Below, one piece after another: positions 8,707 to 18,134 of a stretch of 64,000 nt of DNA. Every line of letters begins with the position of its first letter. Positions within the stretch are counted from its first letter, which is position 1. The position numbers and the translations under genes are program-made. The notes beneath the pieces are model-generated. The model saw only the letters and a program-made list of their open reading frames with translations, did not search any database and was not told where the DNA came from. Location of the stretch: contig NC_013729.1 in NCBI RefSeq assembly GCF_000024345.1, positions 1,426,001 through 1,490,000 of the forward strand, in the 5' to 3' direction. Source of the DNA: Kribbella flavida DSM 17836 (lineage in GTDB: Bacteria; Actinomycetota; Actinomycetes; Propionibacteriales; Kribbellaceae).

Positions 8707-10938
8707 ATGTCCCGATTCCTGTCCAGGGTCGGCGCCTTCAGCGCCGCCCACCGTCTCGTCGTCGCCGGCGCCTGGCTGGTCGCCACCGCGCTCTTCGCGG
8801 TCTTGACGATCACCGGAGCCAAGTTCTCCGACGCCGCGTTCAGCATCGGCGGTGCCGAGTCGACCACGGCGCTCGCCACGATGAACAAAGCCTTCCCGGC
8901 AGCACCCGGTCCGGCGACCGGCGAGCTGATGCTGGTCGTCGAGGCGCCGAACGGCACGTCCCTGGCCGAGCCCGGCGCTCAGAAGCTGGTCACGGACCTG
9001 GTGGTCCGCGCCGACGCCCTGCCCGAGGTGTTGTCCGCCGCGGATCCGTACGACGAGCGCCGTCCGTTCGTCGCGGAGGACGGTTCGGTGGCCGTCTCGA
9101 CGCTCGCCGTCGACCTCGAGGCCGACCAGGCCGCGGTCGAGCACACCCTTCGCGAGGCGGCGGTGAGCCTGACCGGTGCGGGGTACACGATCGAGCTCGG
9201 CGGCTCCCTCGACGATGGACCGCCGGAGATCGCCAGCATCACCGAAGCGGCGGGGGTGGTGGTCGCTTTTGTCGTGCTGCTGCTGACCTTCGGATCGTTG
9301 GCCGCCGCCGGCGCGAACATGCTGACGGCCCTGTCGGGCGTCGTCGTGGGCGTGCTCGGGGTCCTCGCGTGGTCGTCGGTCGGTGGCGGCATCCAGTCCA
9401 CCACGCTGATCCTCGGACTGATGCTGGGCCTGGCGGTGGGAATCGACTACGCGCTGCTGATCCTGTCGCGGTTCCGGGACGAACTGCGGCGCGGAGCCGA
9501 CGTCACCGCTGCCGTCGCCCGAGCCTCCGGTACGGCGGGCACGTCCGTGGTGGTGGCCGGGACCACCGTGGTCATCGCCCTGGCGGGACTGGCGATCGTG
9601 CAGATCTCGTTCATCACCGAGATGGGGCTGGGAGCGGCCTTCGCGGTGGTTGTGGCCGTGGCCGCTTCGCTCACCGTCGTACCGGCTGTGCTGCGAACCC
9701 TTGGCTACAAGGCGTTGCCGCGCAGGGAGCGCCCGGCCGCGGACCAGTCGGCGCGGGCCGTGGTGGTGGCGGATCACACCGAGGCGGCGTCGCGGTCCGG
9801 CCTGCTGCGCCGCTGGGCCTTGCTGGTGGTCGATCGGCCTGTCCTCAGCATGCTGACCGCCACGGTCGCCGTCGCCGCGCTCGCTGTACCGACCCTCTCG
9901 CTGGAAACCGAGCTCGACCCTCCCGGTGGGCCCGACCCCGCCAGCTCCCAGCGCGCCGCGTACAACACCGTCAGCGAGGCGTTCGGCGCCGGAGAGCAGA
10001 ATCCGCTGATCGTGCTGTTCGAAGGCGCTGGTGCAGCTAGCACCGCGACAGCGGCAACCAAAGAGATCGCAGCGCTCGCCGGTGTGGTCGACGTGAGCCC
10101 TGCGCAGCCCGCCGAAGGGGGAAACGTCGCCTTCCTGGCGGTGACGCCGGAGTACGGCCCGACCGACGCACGCACCGGCGAGCTCGTGAACGCGTTGCGC
10201 ACGGCGATGGCCGACACCGAGGGTGCCGAAGTTTCGGTGACTGGTCAGACCGCGGTCGACGTGGACGTCGACTCGCAGCTCTCGTCCGGTCTCGTCACGT
10301 ACCTGATCTGCGTGGTCGGGCTCTCCTTGCTCCTGCTGATGCTCGTGTTCCGATCGGTCGCGGTGCCGGTGCTGGCCACGGCCGGGTTCCTCATGTCGCT
10401 GGCGGCGGGTCTCGGAGTGACGGTGGCCGTCTTCCAGTGGGGCTGGGCGGGCAGCCTGGTCAGCTTGGACGAAGCCCGGCCGCTGGCAAGTCTGATGCCG
10501 CTGATCGTGGTCGGCGTGCTGTTCGGCCTGGCGATGGACTACCAGGTGTTCCTGGTCTCCCGGATGCACGAGGCGCACCGGCAGGGCGTGCACACCCGGG
10601 CCGCCGTGCTGCGAGGCTTCGGTCAGGCCTCTCCGATCGTCGTCGCCGCGGCGACCATCATGGCGGCGGTGTTCGCGGGCTTCGCGTTCAGCGGTGGCGA
10701 CGCGATGGTCGCGTCTGTCGGACTGGCCTTGACCGTTGGCGTGCTGGTCGACGCGCTTGTGGTCCGCATGGTCCTGGTGCCCGCCGCCCTGCAACTGCTC
10801 GGCGAAGCCAGCTGGTGGATGCCGCGCTGGCTGGACCGGGTGCTGCCGAACGTCGACACCGAGGGTGAAGCCTTGGCGCAGGACGAGACTCCGGAGACCC
10901 GGCAGGAGCTCGCCCCGTCCGTAGGACGTACCTCATGA
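8707..10938 (+). CDS. MMPL-family RND transporter
   Basis: A 743-residue polytopic membrane protein with the duplicated RND/MMPL layout: TM1, a large extracytoplasmic loop (about residues 35-170), TM2-6, a central cytoplasmic segment (about 335-370), TM7, a second large loop and TM8-12. Signature segments are GLAVGIDYALLILSRFRDEL (about residues 240-259) and its second-half counterpart GLAMDYQVFLVSRMHEAH. Members export lipids, siderophores or hydrophobic drugs. The ATG at 8707 has GGAG nine bases upstream. The two-component pair lies just upstream and the stop overlaps the next gene, so the four genes may be one functional unit. Confidence 0.9.
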   Translation: MSRFLSRVGAFSAAHRLVVAGAWLVATALFAVLTITGAKFSDAAFSIGGAESTTALATMNKAFPAAPGPATGELMLVVEAPNGTSLAEPGAQKLVTDLVVRADALPEVLSAADPYDERRPFVAEDGSVAVSTLAVDLEADQAAVEHTLREAAVSLTGAGYTIELGGSLDDGPPEIASITEAAGVVVAFVVLLLTFGSLAAAGANMLTALSGVVVGVLGVLAWSSVGGGIQSTTLILGLMLGLAVGIDYALLILSRFRDELRRGADVTAAVARASGTAGTSVVVAGTTVVIALAGLAIVQISFITEMGLGAAFAVVVAVAASLTVVPAVLRTLGYKALPRRERPAADQSARAVVVADHTEAASRSGLLRRWALLVVDRPVLSMLTATVAVAALAVPTLSLETELDPPGGPDPASSQRAAYNTVSEAFGAGEQNPLIVLFEGAGAASTATAATKEIAALAGVVDVSPAQPAEGGNVAFLAVTPEYGPTDARTGELVNALRTAMADTEGAEVSVTGQTAVDVDVDSQLSSGLVTYLICVVGLSLLLLMLVFRSVAVPVLATAGFLMSLAAGLGVTVAVFQWGWAGSLVSLDEARPLASLMPLIVVGVLFGLAMDYQVFLVSRMHEAHRQGVHTRAAVLRGFGQASPIVVAAATIMAAVFAGFAFSGGDAMVASVGLALTVGVLVDALVVRMVLVPAALQLLGEASWWMPRWLDRVLPNVDTEGEALAQDETPETRQELAPSVGRTS

Positions 10939-11687
10939 CCGACGTGGCCACGCGTTCTGGAACACCGCGCGTGTCCCGCCCACCTTCGAAGACGGGCGGA
11001 CGAGTCAGCTGGCTTGCGGTTGCCCTGACCAGCCTGGCCATCGTCGGCTACGTCCTCGCGACCTACGCCCAGGGCAGCTTGGCCACGCTCGCGCAGAACG
11101 AGTCGGGGCTGGCGACCACGTACGCCGATCGGGCCGCGCCGGTGCAGGCCGCGTTCTACGCGCACATCACCTTCTCCGCGCTGGCGCTGGGCATCGGGCC
11201 GTTGCAGTTCGCCGGCACGGTACGGCGGCGCCGGCCGCGGCTGCACCGCTGGATCGGCCGGGTGTACCTGGTCTCGGTGGCCATCGGGTCGGTCTCCTCA
11301 CTGATCATGGCCTGCTTCAACTCCGCGGCGATCAACGGGTTCTTCGGCTTCGGCACCCTCGCGGTGCTGTGGGGATGGACGGCTTGGCGGGGCTGGCGCG
11401 CCATCCGCACGGGCGACCACCTCAGCCACCAGGCATGGATGATCCGCAACTTCGCACTGACCTACGCCGGAGTCACCTTGCGGTTGTGGCTGGGAGTGCT
11501 GATCGGGGTCCAGTTGCCGTTCGCCACCGGCACCGTCGACGTCGACCACGTGTTCGACACGGCCTACGCGGTCCTGCCGTTCCTGTGCTGGTTGCCCAAC
11601 ATCGTCGTCGCCGAGCTGCTGCTCCGCCGGCGCGGGCTGCCGTCGCTCGCGCTGACGGCCTCCCGGACCGCGGTGCGGCGCACCTGA
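10935..11687 (+). CDS. DUF2306-type integral membrane protein
   Basis: A 250-residue membrane protein with about seven hydrophobic segments. Histidines typical of DUF2306 proteins are present: FYAHITFSALALGIGPLQF near residue 74, LHRWIGRVYLVSV near residue 101, and SHQAWMIRNFALTYAGVTLR near residue 163. The conserved His residues could bind haem or metal, but the function of the family is not established. The ATG overlaps the stop of the MMPL gene (ATGA). Its stop abuts the stop of the convergent LysR gene: TGA and TCA form the palindrome TGATCA at 11685-11690, leaving no intergenic base. Confidence 0.8.
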   Translation: MTDVATRSGTPRVSRPPSKTGGRVSWLAVALTSLAIVGYVLATYAQGSLATLAQNESGLATTYADRAAPVQAAFYAHITFSALALGIGPLQFAGTVRRRRPRLHRWIGRVYLVSVAIGSVSSLIMACFNSAAINGFFGFGTLAVLWGWTAWRGWRAIRTGDHLSHQAWMIRNFALTYAGVTLRLWLGVLIGVQLPFATGTVDVDHVFDTAYAVLPFLCWLPNIVVAELLLRRRGLPSLALTASRTAVRRT

Positions 11688-12578
11688 TCAGGAGCTCGCA
11701 GCCGCGCGGATGTGGTCGGCAAGGGCGTTCGTCGCTCGGCGGGAAGCCGAGCGGCGGGTGCCGTGGGCGAGTAGATGGCGGCGTAGGGACCAGGAGTCCT
11801 GGAGGGGACAGATGTCGAGGTCCGGCCGTGGGGTGACCGCGGGGCGTGGGGCGATCGCGAGGCCGGCGCCGGCTGTGGCGAGTGTGATCAGGCTGTGCAG
11901 GTCCGGGACCTGGGTCCGGTACCGGGCGACGGGGGCGTTGGCGGGAAGGTGGCGGTCGATCCACTGGCGGAGCGAGGACTCCTGGGAGAGGCCGACCATC
12001 GGGTGCTCGGCGGCCTCGCGGTAGGTCATGCCGGTGCGGCCGGTGAGAACGCCGCCTGCCTGTCCGATGACCACCAAGTGGTCCTCGCTGAGCTGTTCGA
12101 TCCGCAGGTCGGTGTCACCGGCCTCGTCGTGCAGCACGATACCGAGATCGGCCTCGCCGTCGGCGAGCAGGCGCAGGCTGTCCGGGGTGGGACGTTCGGA
12201 CACCGACACGTCGTACTCCGGGTAGGCGCGCAGGAAGGTGGTCAGGGCGCGGGGGACCAAGCGGTGCATCCCGGAGGCGCCGGCGACCAGGACAACCGGC
12301 CGGCGAGGTGCGGCGGTGTAGCTCGCGACGGCGCTGTCCAGGCGGGTGGTCTCGGCGAGCACCGACTCCGCGTGGCGGGCCAGAGTGCTGCCGGCGGGAG
12401 TCGGGCGGATGCCTCTGCGTTCGCGGATCAGGAGAGGCAGGCCGGCCTGGGCTTCGAGCGCGCGGACCCGGGCGCTGGCCGATGGCAGGCTCAGGTGCAT
12501 CCGCCGAGCGCCTGCTGTGATGGACCCCTCGGTCACCACGTGCACGAAGAGCCGGAGGTCGTCGAGGTCGTACCGCAT
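11688..12578 (-). CDS. LysR-family transcriptional regulator
   Basis: A 296-residue regulator. The N-terminal winged helix-turn-helix (YDLDDLRLFVHVVTEGSITAG, then LPSASARVRALEAQAGLPLL) occupies about residues 1-62. The remainder is the periplasmic-binding-protein-like effector domain. The target is not apparent: the neighbouring genes are convergent (DUF2306) or a divergent small protein, and LysR regulators often control the divergent gene or themselves. A TAGGCT box sits six bases before the ATG, so the mRNA is probably leaderless. Confidence 0.9.
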   Translation of the reverse strand: MRYDLDDLRLFVHVVTEGSITAGARRMHLSLPSASARVRALEAQAGLPLLIRERRGIRPTPAGSTLARHAESVLAETTRLDSAVASYTAAPRRPVVLVAGASGMHRLVPRALTTFLRAYPEYDVSVSERPTPDSLRLLADGEADLGIVLHDEAGDTDLRIEQLSEDHLVVIGQAGGVLTGRTGMTYREAAEHPMVGLSQESSLRQWIDRHLPANAPVARYRTQVPDLHSLITLATAGAGLAIAPRPAVTPRPDLDICPLQDSWSLRRHLLAHGTRRSASRRATNALADHIRAAASS

Positions 12579-12584
12579 CCAGCC

Positions 12585-12590
12585 AGCCTA
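12585..12590 (-). promoter_or_regulatory. -10 box for the leaderless LysR gene
   Basis: On the minus strand TAGGCT is followed by six bases and then the ATG at 12578. No Shine-Dalgarno sequence is visible. Confidence 0.5.
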
Positions 12591-12677
12591 CGGCTCGGCC
12601 TGAGGCAAGGTGCGTCGATCCCGCATTGTCCGCCGGTGCCGAGGGGATGGATGCTCGGGAGGGAGGGAGGTGGACCG

Positions 12678-13085
12678 ATGCCGGATCACGACGCCGTGGT
12701 GCGCGCCCGGGTCGCACTGTCCTACGAGGCGTGCGAACTGGCCGAGGCGGCCGCGGCCGCGGTGCCGGCAGCAACCCATGAGCTCGCTGCTGCGGCGGCC
12801 GTACTGGAAGCGACCACTCGCTATGTGCAGGCGGTTCTCAGGCACGCTCGCCTCCAGGGCACGTCGTGGCGGGAGATCTCCGACGCTCTCGGCTGTCCCG
12901 AGCAACAACTCCGGGACCAGCAGGCTGCCACCGGCGAGACCGCGGATTGGTGGCGGGACCACCTGCTGCGCGAGCCGTTCGAAGCCGCGTCCGACCTCGA
13001 CGACTGGGTCCGGCGGCACCTGGACAGCGACTTCGGGCCGGCGCCGGTGTCCGGGGTGCTGAGCGGGCGTACGCCGTACCGGTGA
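12678..13085 (+). CDS. Small Ala-rich protein of unknown function
   Basis: About 135 residues, starting at ATG 12678 after a GGGAGGGAGG purine run (12661-12670). An alanine-rich helical N-terminal half is followed by SWREISDALGCPEQQLRDQ (about residues 64-82), which reads like a helix-turn-helix of the kind found in small actinobacterial proteins that test a sequence before choosing a register. A Trp/Asp-rich tail follows. No signal peptide or membrane segment. I do not recognise a named family; a DNA-binding role is only a guess. The PRC-barrel gene follows after 51 bases in the same orientation. Confidence 0.6.
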   Translation: MPDHDAVVRARVALSYEACELAEAAAAAVPAATHELAAAAAVLEATTRYVQAVLRHARLQGTSWREISDALGCPEQQLRDQQAATGETADWWRDHLLREPFEAASDLDDWVRRHLDSDFGPAPVSGVLSGRTPYR

Positions 13086-13136
13086 GTTTGCTGCTGGGTC
13101 GTTCCGGCTACCGGATCGGTGGAAGGGAGAACGACG

Positions 13137-13556
13137 ATGAACGAGCAGTCGCACGTACCGCTGGTGAAGCTCGGCGACACCGACCTGGTGCTGGTCGATC
13201 CGGCCGACGACATCCGGGGACGGGCGGTGGTCGGCCCGGACGGGGAGAAGTTCGGCAAGGTCGACGGTCTGTTCCTGGACCACGACGAGGCCAAGGTCCG
13301 GCTGCTGGAGATCGTCGACGGTGGCTTCCTCGGCCTGGGCAAGGAGTCCCGGCTGGTTCCGGTCGAGCTGGTGCGCTCGGTCGACGAGGACCAGGTGGTG
13401 ATCGAGCGTGACCGGCAGACCGTGATCGGCGCGCCGGCCTACGACCCGGAGCTGACCGACGCCCCGGAGTACTTCACGAACGTCTACGACTACTACGAGG
13501 TCGGCCCGTTCTGGGCGCCCGGCGCACTGTACCGCCGGCCGCCGTACTACCCGTAG
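13137..13556 (+). CDS. PRC-barrel domain protein
   Basis: About 139 residues, starting at the ATG at 13137 with GGAAGGGAGA upstream. A PRC-barrel fold is suggested by DIRGRAVVGPDGEKFGKVDG and LDHDEAKVRLLEIVDGGFLG (about residues 25-65), followed by a KESRLVPVELVRS strand. The C-terminus is Tyr/Pro-rich (DYYEVGPFW, then RRPPYYP). PRC-barrel proteins of this small type are common in soil actinomycetes and may bind RNA or polyanions or act in stress responses; the role here is unknown. The gene converges on the protease gene, with a long hairpin between them. Confidence 0.8.
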   Translation: MNEQSHVPLVKLGDTDLVLVDPADDIRGRAVVGPDGEKFGKVDGLFLDHDEAKVRLLEIVDGGFLGLGKESRLVPVELVRSVDEDQVVIERDRQTVIGAPAYDPELTDAPEYFTNVYDYYEVGPFWAPGALYRRPPYYP

Positions 13557-13627
13557 CTCCACTGGGCTGGTCCGGAAGAGCGGCGTCGGCGCGAACCGGC
13601 ACGGCGCTGCTCCGGGTCGCGGAGCTG

Positions 13628-13702
13628 CACCACTCACCAACCCCGCCCACCACGGCGTGCCGAGCGCGACACGCCGTGGTGGGGGAGGGTTGGTGAGTGG
13701 TG
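13628..13702. terminator. Long nested inverted repeat between convergent genes
   Basis: Outer arms 13628-13642 (CACCACTCACCAACC) and 13688-13702 are perfect 15-base reverse complements. Inner arms 13646-13659 (CCCACCACGGCGTG) and 13670-13683 are perfect 14-base reverse complements around a 10-base loop. There is no T-tract. It lies between the PRC-barrel gene and the protease gene, which point at each other, so it can act as a bidirectional terminator. The outer motif recurs at 37441-37526. Confidence 0.75.
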
Positions 13703-13719
13703 GGCGTTCAGGATCAAGG

Positions 13720-14682
13720 TCAGTCGATGAGTCCCTGGACGATGGTGGTCATCCGGTCGACGGGGATGGCGAAGCCGATGCCGATGTTGCCGGAGCGGCT
13801 GCTGGAGCCGAGCGTGGCGATGGCGGTGTTGACGCCGACCACCTGGCCGGCGGCGTTCACCAACGGGCCGCCGGAGTTGCCGGGATTGATCGCGGCGTCG
13901 GTCTGAACGGCGGTCTGCCGTGCGCCGTTGTCGCCGAAGCGGGCCTGGCGGTTGACGGCGGAGACGATGCCCGCGGTCACCGTGCCCTCCAAGCCGAGCG
14001 GTGAGCCGACGGCCAGGACCGGATCGCCGACGCGGAGCTGCGAGGACCGGCCGAGCGTGAGCGCGCGAAGGCCCGAGCCGGCTGCGTTGCCGGCGACCTG
14101 CAGCACCGCCAGGTCGTTGTCGGCGTCGATGCCGATGATGTCGGCGTCCAGTGTGCGCCCGTTCGACAGCACCAGCGAGACGTTTCTCGCTCCTTCCACC
14201 ACGTGGGCGTTGGTGACCACATGGCCCTGCTGGTCGATCGCGAAGCCCGAACCGGTCGCTCGTCCGGCCCGCACCGACACCACGCCGGGCAGCACGCTCG
14301 CCGCCGCCGAGGCGATCGACGAGCCACCCGCGCCGGGCGCCGACGGAGCCGACGCCTGCGGCAGTTCGGCGGTGGCGACGGGCGGCGCCGGATCGCCCCA
14401 CCCGCCGGTGACCGCGCCGGCCAGACCCCCCGCCAGGACGGACACCGCGATCCCGGCGGCGAGGGCTCGCCCGGTCCGGGAACGGCGGACGGGAGGTGAA
14501 CCCGTCACCCCGGCCTGAGGTGCCGCGGCCGGAGAGGGGGGAGCCGGCGTGGCGGAGGCCGGGGTGACGGGGAACGGGAAGCCGGGCAGCTGCTGACCGG
14601 CGGGTGGCGCGGGTGGAGCGGTCGGTGGCGGGCCGGGCCGGTACTGCGGGCCGCGGAAGGGATGACCCAGATGAGGACTCAC
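13720..14682 (-). CDS. Trypsin-like serine protease (S1C, HtrA-like, no PDZ)
   Basis: A 320-residue membrane-anchored protease. A Pro-rich cytoplasmic N-terminus (residues 1-65) precedes one membrane segment (about 73-92). The chymotrypsin-fold protease domain shows the full triad: His160 in VTNAHVV, Asp190 in DADNDLAVL and Ser270 in GNSGGP. Unlike most HtrA/DegP proteins it stops right after the protease domain and has no PDZ domain. It is the last gene of a minus-strand operon, 16 bases after the VWA gene, and probably cuts proteins outside the membrane. Substrate unknown. Confidence 0.9.
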   Translation of the reverse strand: MSPHLGHPFRGPQYRPGPPPTAPPAPPAGQQLPGFPFPVTPASATPAPPSPAAAPQAGVTGSPPVRRSRTGRALAAGIAVSVLAGGLAGAVTGGWGDPAPPVATAELPQASAPSAPGAGGSSIASAAASVLPGVVSVRAGRATGSGFAIDQQGHVVTNAHVVEGARNVSLVLSNGRTLDADIIGIDADNDLAVLQVAGNAAGSGLRALTLGRSSQLRVGDPVLAVGSPLGLEGTVTAGIVSAVNRQARFGDNGARQTAVQTDAAINPGNSGGPLVNAAGQVVGVNTAIATLGSSSRSGNIGIGFAIPVDRMTTIVQGLID

Positions 14683-14698
14683 AGGTTTCTCCTGAAAC

Positions 14699-15646
14699 TC
14701 ACGGGAGCCGCGAGAACCACAGCAGCGACGCCAGGCCGGCCAGCAAGGCCGCGGCCAGGGCGATGCCCGCCACCAGGTTGGTGATCTCGCGTTCCTCGGT
14801 GGTCCAGCCGATCGACGACTGGAGGTCGGAGTACACGTCGCGCAGTTCCTCGTCGCTCTCGGCGGCGTAGAAGGAACCGCTGGTCGCGTCGGCCAGTCCG
14901 CGCAGGGACTCGGTGTCGGCGGGGACCGGGATCGACCGGCCTTCGAGGTCGATGGTGCCCTCGGGCGTGCCGTAGGCGATGGTCGAGACCGGTACGCCGG
15001 CCTCGGTCGCCGCCCGGGCGCCTTCGTCGATCGGGCGGCCCGAGGTGTTGCCGCCGTCGGACAGCAGCACGATCCGGGCCGGCGGCGGGTCCTCGGCGGC
15101 CTGCGCGTCGAGCGACCGGACCGCCTGCAGGCTGGTCAGCACCGCCTCGCCGATCGCCGTGCTGTCGGTCAGCGTGAGCTGCTCGATCGCGTCGACGGCC
15201 GCCTGGTGGTTGGTGCTCGGCGGCGCCACCACGGTCGCGGTCCGGGCGAACGAGACCAGCCCGACGTTGAACTGCTCGGGCAGGTTGCGGACGAACTCGG
15301 TCGCCGCCTCCTTGGCCACGGTGAATCGGTCCGGGCTGACGTCGGTGGCGGCCATCGAGTTGGAGATGTCCATCGCCACCATCACGGTGGCGCGCTCGCG
15401 GGGCACCCGGACGTCGGCGACCGGGCGGGCGATCGCGATGGTCAGCACCACGATCGCGGCCAGGAAGGCGAAGGCCGGTGCGTGCCGCCGCCAGCCGGGC
15501 CGCTTCGGTGCGACCTTGTCCAGCATCGGCAGGGTGGCGAAACGCACGGCGTACTGGCTGCGGCGGCGCTGGGCGAGCACGTAGGCGACGACCAGCGCCG
15601 CGGCCACCAGCAGCAGCCACAGCCACAGCGGTTGCTCGAATCTCAT
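14699..15646 (-). CDS. VWA-domain membrane protein (BatA-like)
   Basis: A 315-residue protein with two N-terminal hydrophobic segments (about residues 7-24 and 57-74), a von Willebrand factor A domain whose MIDAS motif starts at Asp93 (DISNS), and a C-terminal membrane helix. It resembles the BatA/aerotolerance-type VWA proteins that accompany MoxR ATPases. MoxR-VWA modules are thought to act as chaperones that insert metals or remodel complexes. It overlaps the DUF58 gene by four bases, so the pair is translationally coupled. Confidence 0.9.
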   Translation of the reverse strand: MRFEQPLWLWLLLVAAALVVAYVLAQRRRSQYAVRFATLPMLDKVAPKRPGWRRHAPAFAFLAAIVVLTIAIARPVADVRVPRERATVMVAMDISNSMAATDVSPDRFTVAKEAATEFVRNLPEQFNVGLVSFARTATVVAPPSTNHQAAVDAIEQLTLTDSTAIGEAVLTSLQAVRSLDAQAAEDPPPARIVLLSDGGNTSGRPIDEGARAATEAGVPVSTIAYGTPEGTIDLEGRSIPVPADTESLRGLADATSGSFYAAESDEELRDVYSDLQSSIGWTTEEREITNLVAGIALAAALLAGLASLLWFSRLP

Positions 15647-16704
15647 CGGATTCCGGTCCTGTCTCGAGGGGTACGGCGGACGGCCGCCCGGCGGCGGGCG
15701 GCCGCAAAGGCGGCGACGTCGCGGACCCAGTCGGTGTCGGTCCGCAGGACGAGGTGGGCGGCACCGGCGCCCCTGATCGCCTGGGCGGTGCGGTCGCGGT
15801 GCGCGGCCATCGCCTCGGCGTACCGGCGGCGCAGCTTCTTGCTGCTGGTCTGCACCTCACGGCGGCGACCCGTCTCCGGGTCCACCACGGTCAGCAACCC
15901 GACCTCCGGCAGCTCCAGCTCCCGCGGATCCAGCACCTCCACCGCGATCACCTCGTGCCGGGCCCCCAACCGCCGCAACGCATCGGCCCAGCCAACGGCG
16001 TCCCGGGCGTTGCTTCCGCCCGAGCCCCAGGTGGGCTGCGCGCTGCTCCGGTCTTCTTCCGACCCGGCGCGCAGCGCCGGGTCGGAGTGGAAGTCGGAGA
16101 CGATGACGCGCAGGCCGGGGCGGGGATGTTCGCGGTTCAGCCGGGTGATGGCCGCGGCCAGGTCCACCGGCGGGTGCTCACCGGGAGTTGCCCTGGGCAA
16201 CGACATCAGCGTGCGCAGGGTCCGGCGCAAGGCGGCTGCCCCGCCGGAGTCCGGCCGCCTGTGCAGCTCATTGCCCAGGGCAACGCGGACGCCGAGCCGG
16301 TTGCCGGGCCGGTCGGCCAGCAGACCGACCGCCCCGACGACGGCGACGGCGAGATCGCGCTTCTCGCTCAGCGCGGTGCCGAAGTCCATGCTGGCCGAGG
16401 CGTCCACCAGGGCCCAGGTCTCCAGCTCTCGCTCCGCCAGCGGCGCCCGGACGTGCGGTTCGAGCGAGCGGGCGGTGACGTTCCAGTCCATCCGCCGTAC
16501 GTCGTCCTGCCCGGCTTGGTACGGCCGCGCCTCGTTCGGCTCGCTGCCCGGACCGCTGAGCAGCCCGGTGATGTCGCCGTGCAGAAACCCTTCCAGCCGG
16601 CGCTGCACCGTCAGTTCCAGCGAGCGCAGGGCCCGCTCCCGGCCGGCCAGCAGATCCGGGCCGGGCGGGGAAGCATCCGCCTGCCGGGGCTTGCGGCTCA
16701 TCAT
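15643..16704 (-). CDS. DUF58 protein of the MoxR-VWA operon
   Basis: A 353-residue protein without obvious membrane segments. The DUF58 signature is visible as GDITGLLSGPGSEPNEARPY followed by DVRRMDWNVTAR (about residues 43-80), with a VWA-like fold after it (WALVDASASMDFGT, Asp at about residue 107 as a DASAS metal site). DUF58 proteins accompany MoxR ATPases in nearly all bacteria; their exact job is unknown. Start ATG 16704 overlaps the MoxR stop (ATGA), and its own stop overlaps the VWA start. Confidence 0.88.
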   Translation of the reverse strand: MMSRKPRQADASPPGPDLLAGRERALRSLELTVQRRLEGFLHGDITGLLSGPGSEPNEARPYQAGQDDVRRMDWNVTARSLEPHVRAPLAERELETWALVDASASMDFGTALSEKRDLAVAVVGAVGLLADRPGNRLGVRVALGNELHRRPDSGGAAALRRTLRTLMSLPRATPGEHPPVDLAAAITRLNREHPRPGLRVIVSDFHSDPALRAGSEEDRSSAQPTWGSGGSNARDAVGWADALRRLGARHEVIAVEVLDPRELELPEVGLLTVVDPETGRRREVQTSSKKLRRRYAEAMAAHRDRTAQAIRGAGAAHLVLRTDTDWVRDVAAFAAARRRAAVRRTPRDRTGIR

Positions 16705-17729
16705 GCTGCCGCGCCACCGGTCGCGTCGTAGCCGTGAACGGTGTTGACGCCCGGGCCAGCAGGCGTGTCGTCAGCCGGTACGACGTGGGGCTGCTCGACC
16801 GCGTGCAGCACCCGGGACACGACCGCCCGCGGGTCGACCCCGTCGGCGAGCGCGTCGAAGGTCAGCACCAGCCGGTGCGCCATCACGTCGTGCGCCACGT
16901 CGTACACGTCGGCCGGGAGCACGTAGTCCCGGCCGCGCAGCAGCGCCAGCGCCCGCCCGGCGGCGACCAGGCCGAGTGTGGCCCGCGGGCTCACGCCGAA
17001 CTCCAGTACGCCGCCGAGGTCGTTGATCCCGTACTGCTGCGGCTCCCGCGTCGCGTGCACCAGCCGGACGACGTACTCCGCCACCGCGTTGTGCACGAAC
17101 ACGTCCTCGGTGGCCTCCTGCAGTTCCTGCACCATCGCCGGTGTCAGCACCGCGTTCGCGTGCGGCCGGTGCGAGCTCATCCGCTGCAGGATGGTCAGCT
17201 CCTCCATCGGGGTCGGGTAGTCGACGGTGATCTTCAGCAGGAACCGGTCCCGCTGCGCCTCGGGCAGCGCGTAGACGCCCTCGGACTCGATCGGGTTCTG
17301 GGTCGCCAGCACCAGGAACGGCTCCGGCAACGGGTAGCTGGTGCCGCCGATGCTGACCTGCTGCTCGGCCATCGCCTCCAGCAGCGCCGACTGCACCTTG
17401 GCCGGGGCCCGGTTGATCTCGTCGGCGAGCACCAGGTTGGCGAAGATCGGACCGAGCTCGGTGTCGAAGCCCTCGGCCGACGGCCGCCAGATCCGGGTGC
17501 CGACGATGTCGCCGGGCACCAGGTCGGGGGTGAACTGCAGCCGGGCGAACCGGCCGCCGATCACCTCCGCCAGCGTCCGCACGGCCAGCGTCTTGGCGAC
17601 GCCCGGGACCCCTTCCAGCAGGCAGTGACCGCGGGCCAGCAGGCCCACCATCATCCGCTCCACCAGCTGGTCCTGGCCGACGACGACCCGCTTCACCTCG
17701 AAGAGGGCCCGCTCGAGAACTGCACTCAT
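16701..17729 (-). CDS. MoxR-family AAA+ ATPase
   Basis: A 342-residue AAA+ ATPase. Walker A is GVPGVAKT (about residues 40-47) and Walker B is LVLADEINRAPAKVQSALLEAM (about 98-119). Sensor 1 is in VLATQNPIESEGVYALPEAQRDRF. The C-terminal lid contains GVSPRATLGLV. MoxR proteins are chaperone-like ATPases that work with VWA partners, here encoded by the two following overlapping genes. The gene overlaps the small secreted peptide gene in front of it by four bases. Confidence 0.93.
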   Translation of the reverse strand: MSAVLERALFEVKRVVVGQDQLVERMMVGLLARGHCLLEGVPGVAKTLAVRTLAEVIGGRFARLQFTPDLVPGDIVGTRIWRPSAEGFDTELGPIFANLVLADEINRAPAKVQSALLEAMAEQQVSIGGTSYPLPEPFLVLATQNPIESEGVYALPEAQRDRFLLKITVDYPTPMEELTILQRMSSHRPHANAVLTPAMVQELQEATEDVFVHNAVAEYVVRLVHATREPQQYGINDLGGVLEFGVSPRATLGLVAAGRALALLRGRDYVLPADVYDVAHDVMAHRLVLTFDALADGVDPRAVVSRVLHAVEQPHVVPADDTPAGPGVNTVHGYDATGGAAA

Positions 17730-18007
17730 GCGTTGCCCTGCGGGTCGGCCTGGTTCTGCTCGGGCTGGGTCTGGCCCTGGCCCTGCTCGGTGCCGGAGCC
17801 GCCGTTCTTCTCCGGGCAGTCGCGGCCGTCACGCTGCGCGCTCTGGCCTTCCGGCGCCGGCGACGGGGTCGTCGCGCCGTCCTCGATGGTCACGTAGCCC
17901 TGCTCGGGCACCGGGTCGTTGCCCGCGGCGTAGGCGAAACCGCCGGCCCCCAGGGCCGCGACGGCGATCGCACTGCCGAGCAGGACGCGCTTTCCGGGGA
18001 GGTTCAT
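17726..18007 (-). CDS. Small exported peptide leading the MoxR operon
   Basis: 93 residues. The N-terminus MNLPGKRVLLGSAIAVAALG followed by AGGFAYAAG is a clear signal peptide or signal anchor. The mature part is short, acidic and rich in Gln, Pro, Gly and Asn (for example EQGQGQTQPEQNQ), so it is probably disordered. A GAAGGAG Shine-Dalgarno sequence precedes the ATG. The stop overlaps the MoxR start. No known family. Its position as first gene of the operon and its divergence from an OmpR-type two-component pair (127 bases between starts) suggest a role in the same envelope process, but that is inference. Confidence 0.75.
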   Translation of the reverse strand: MNLPGKRVLLGSAIAVAALGAGGFAYAAGNDPVPEQGYVTIEDGATTPSPAPEGQSAQRDGRDCPEKNGGSGTEQGQGQTQPEQNQADPQGNA

Positions 18008-18122
18008 ACAAACTCCTTCGCTCGGGATGGTGCGACCACTTCATCAGCGCAGCCCGAAAACGACCGGAAAGCAGAGCGAAAGCCGGCCGAAAGCGCATCC
18101 CGGCCGGTGGCGGATTCACCGT

Positions 18123-18128
18123 TACCGT
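18123..18128 (+). promoter_or_regulatory. -10 box for the leaderless response regulator
   Basis: TACCGT is followed by six bases and then the GTG at 18135, which begins the receiver domain directly. No Shine-Dalgarno sequence is seen. Confidence 0.55.
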
Positions 18129-18134
18129 GGGGAC

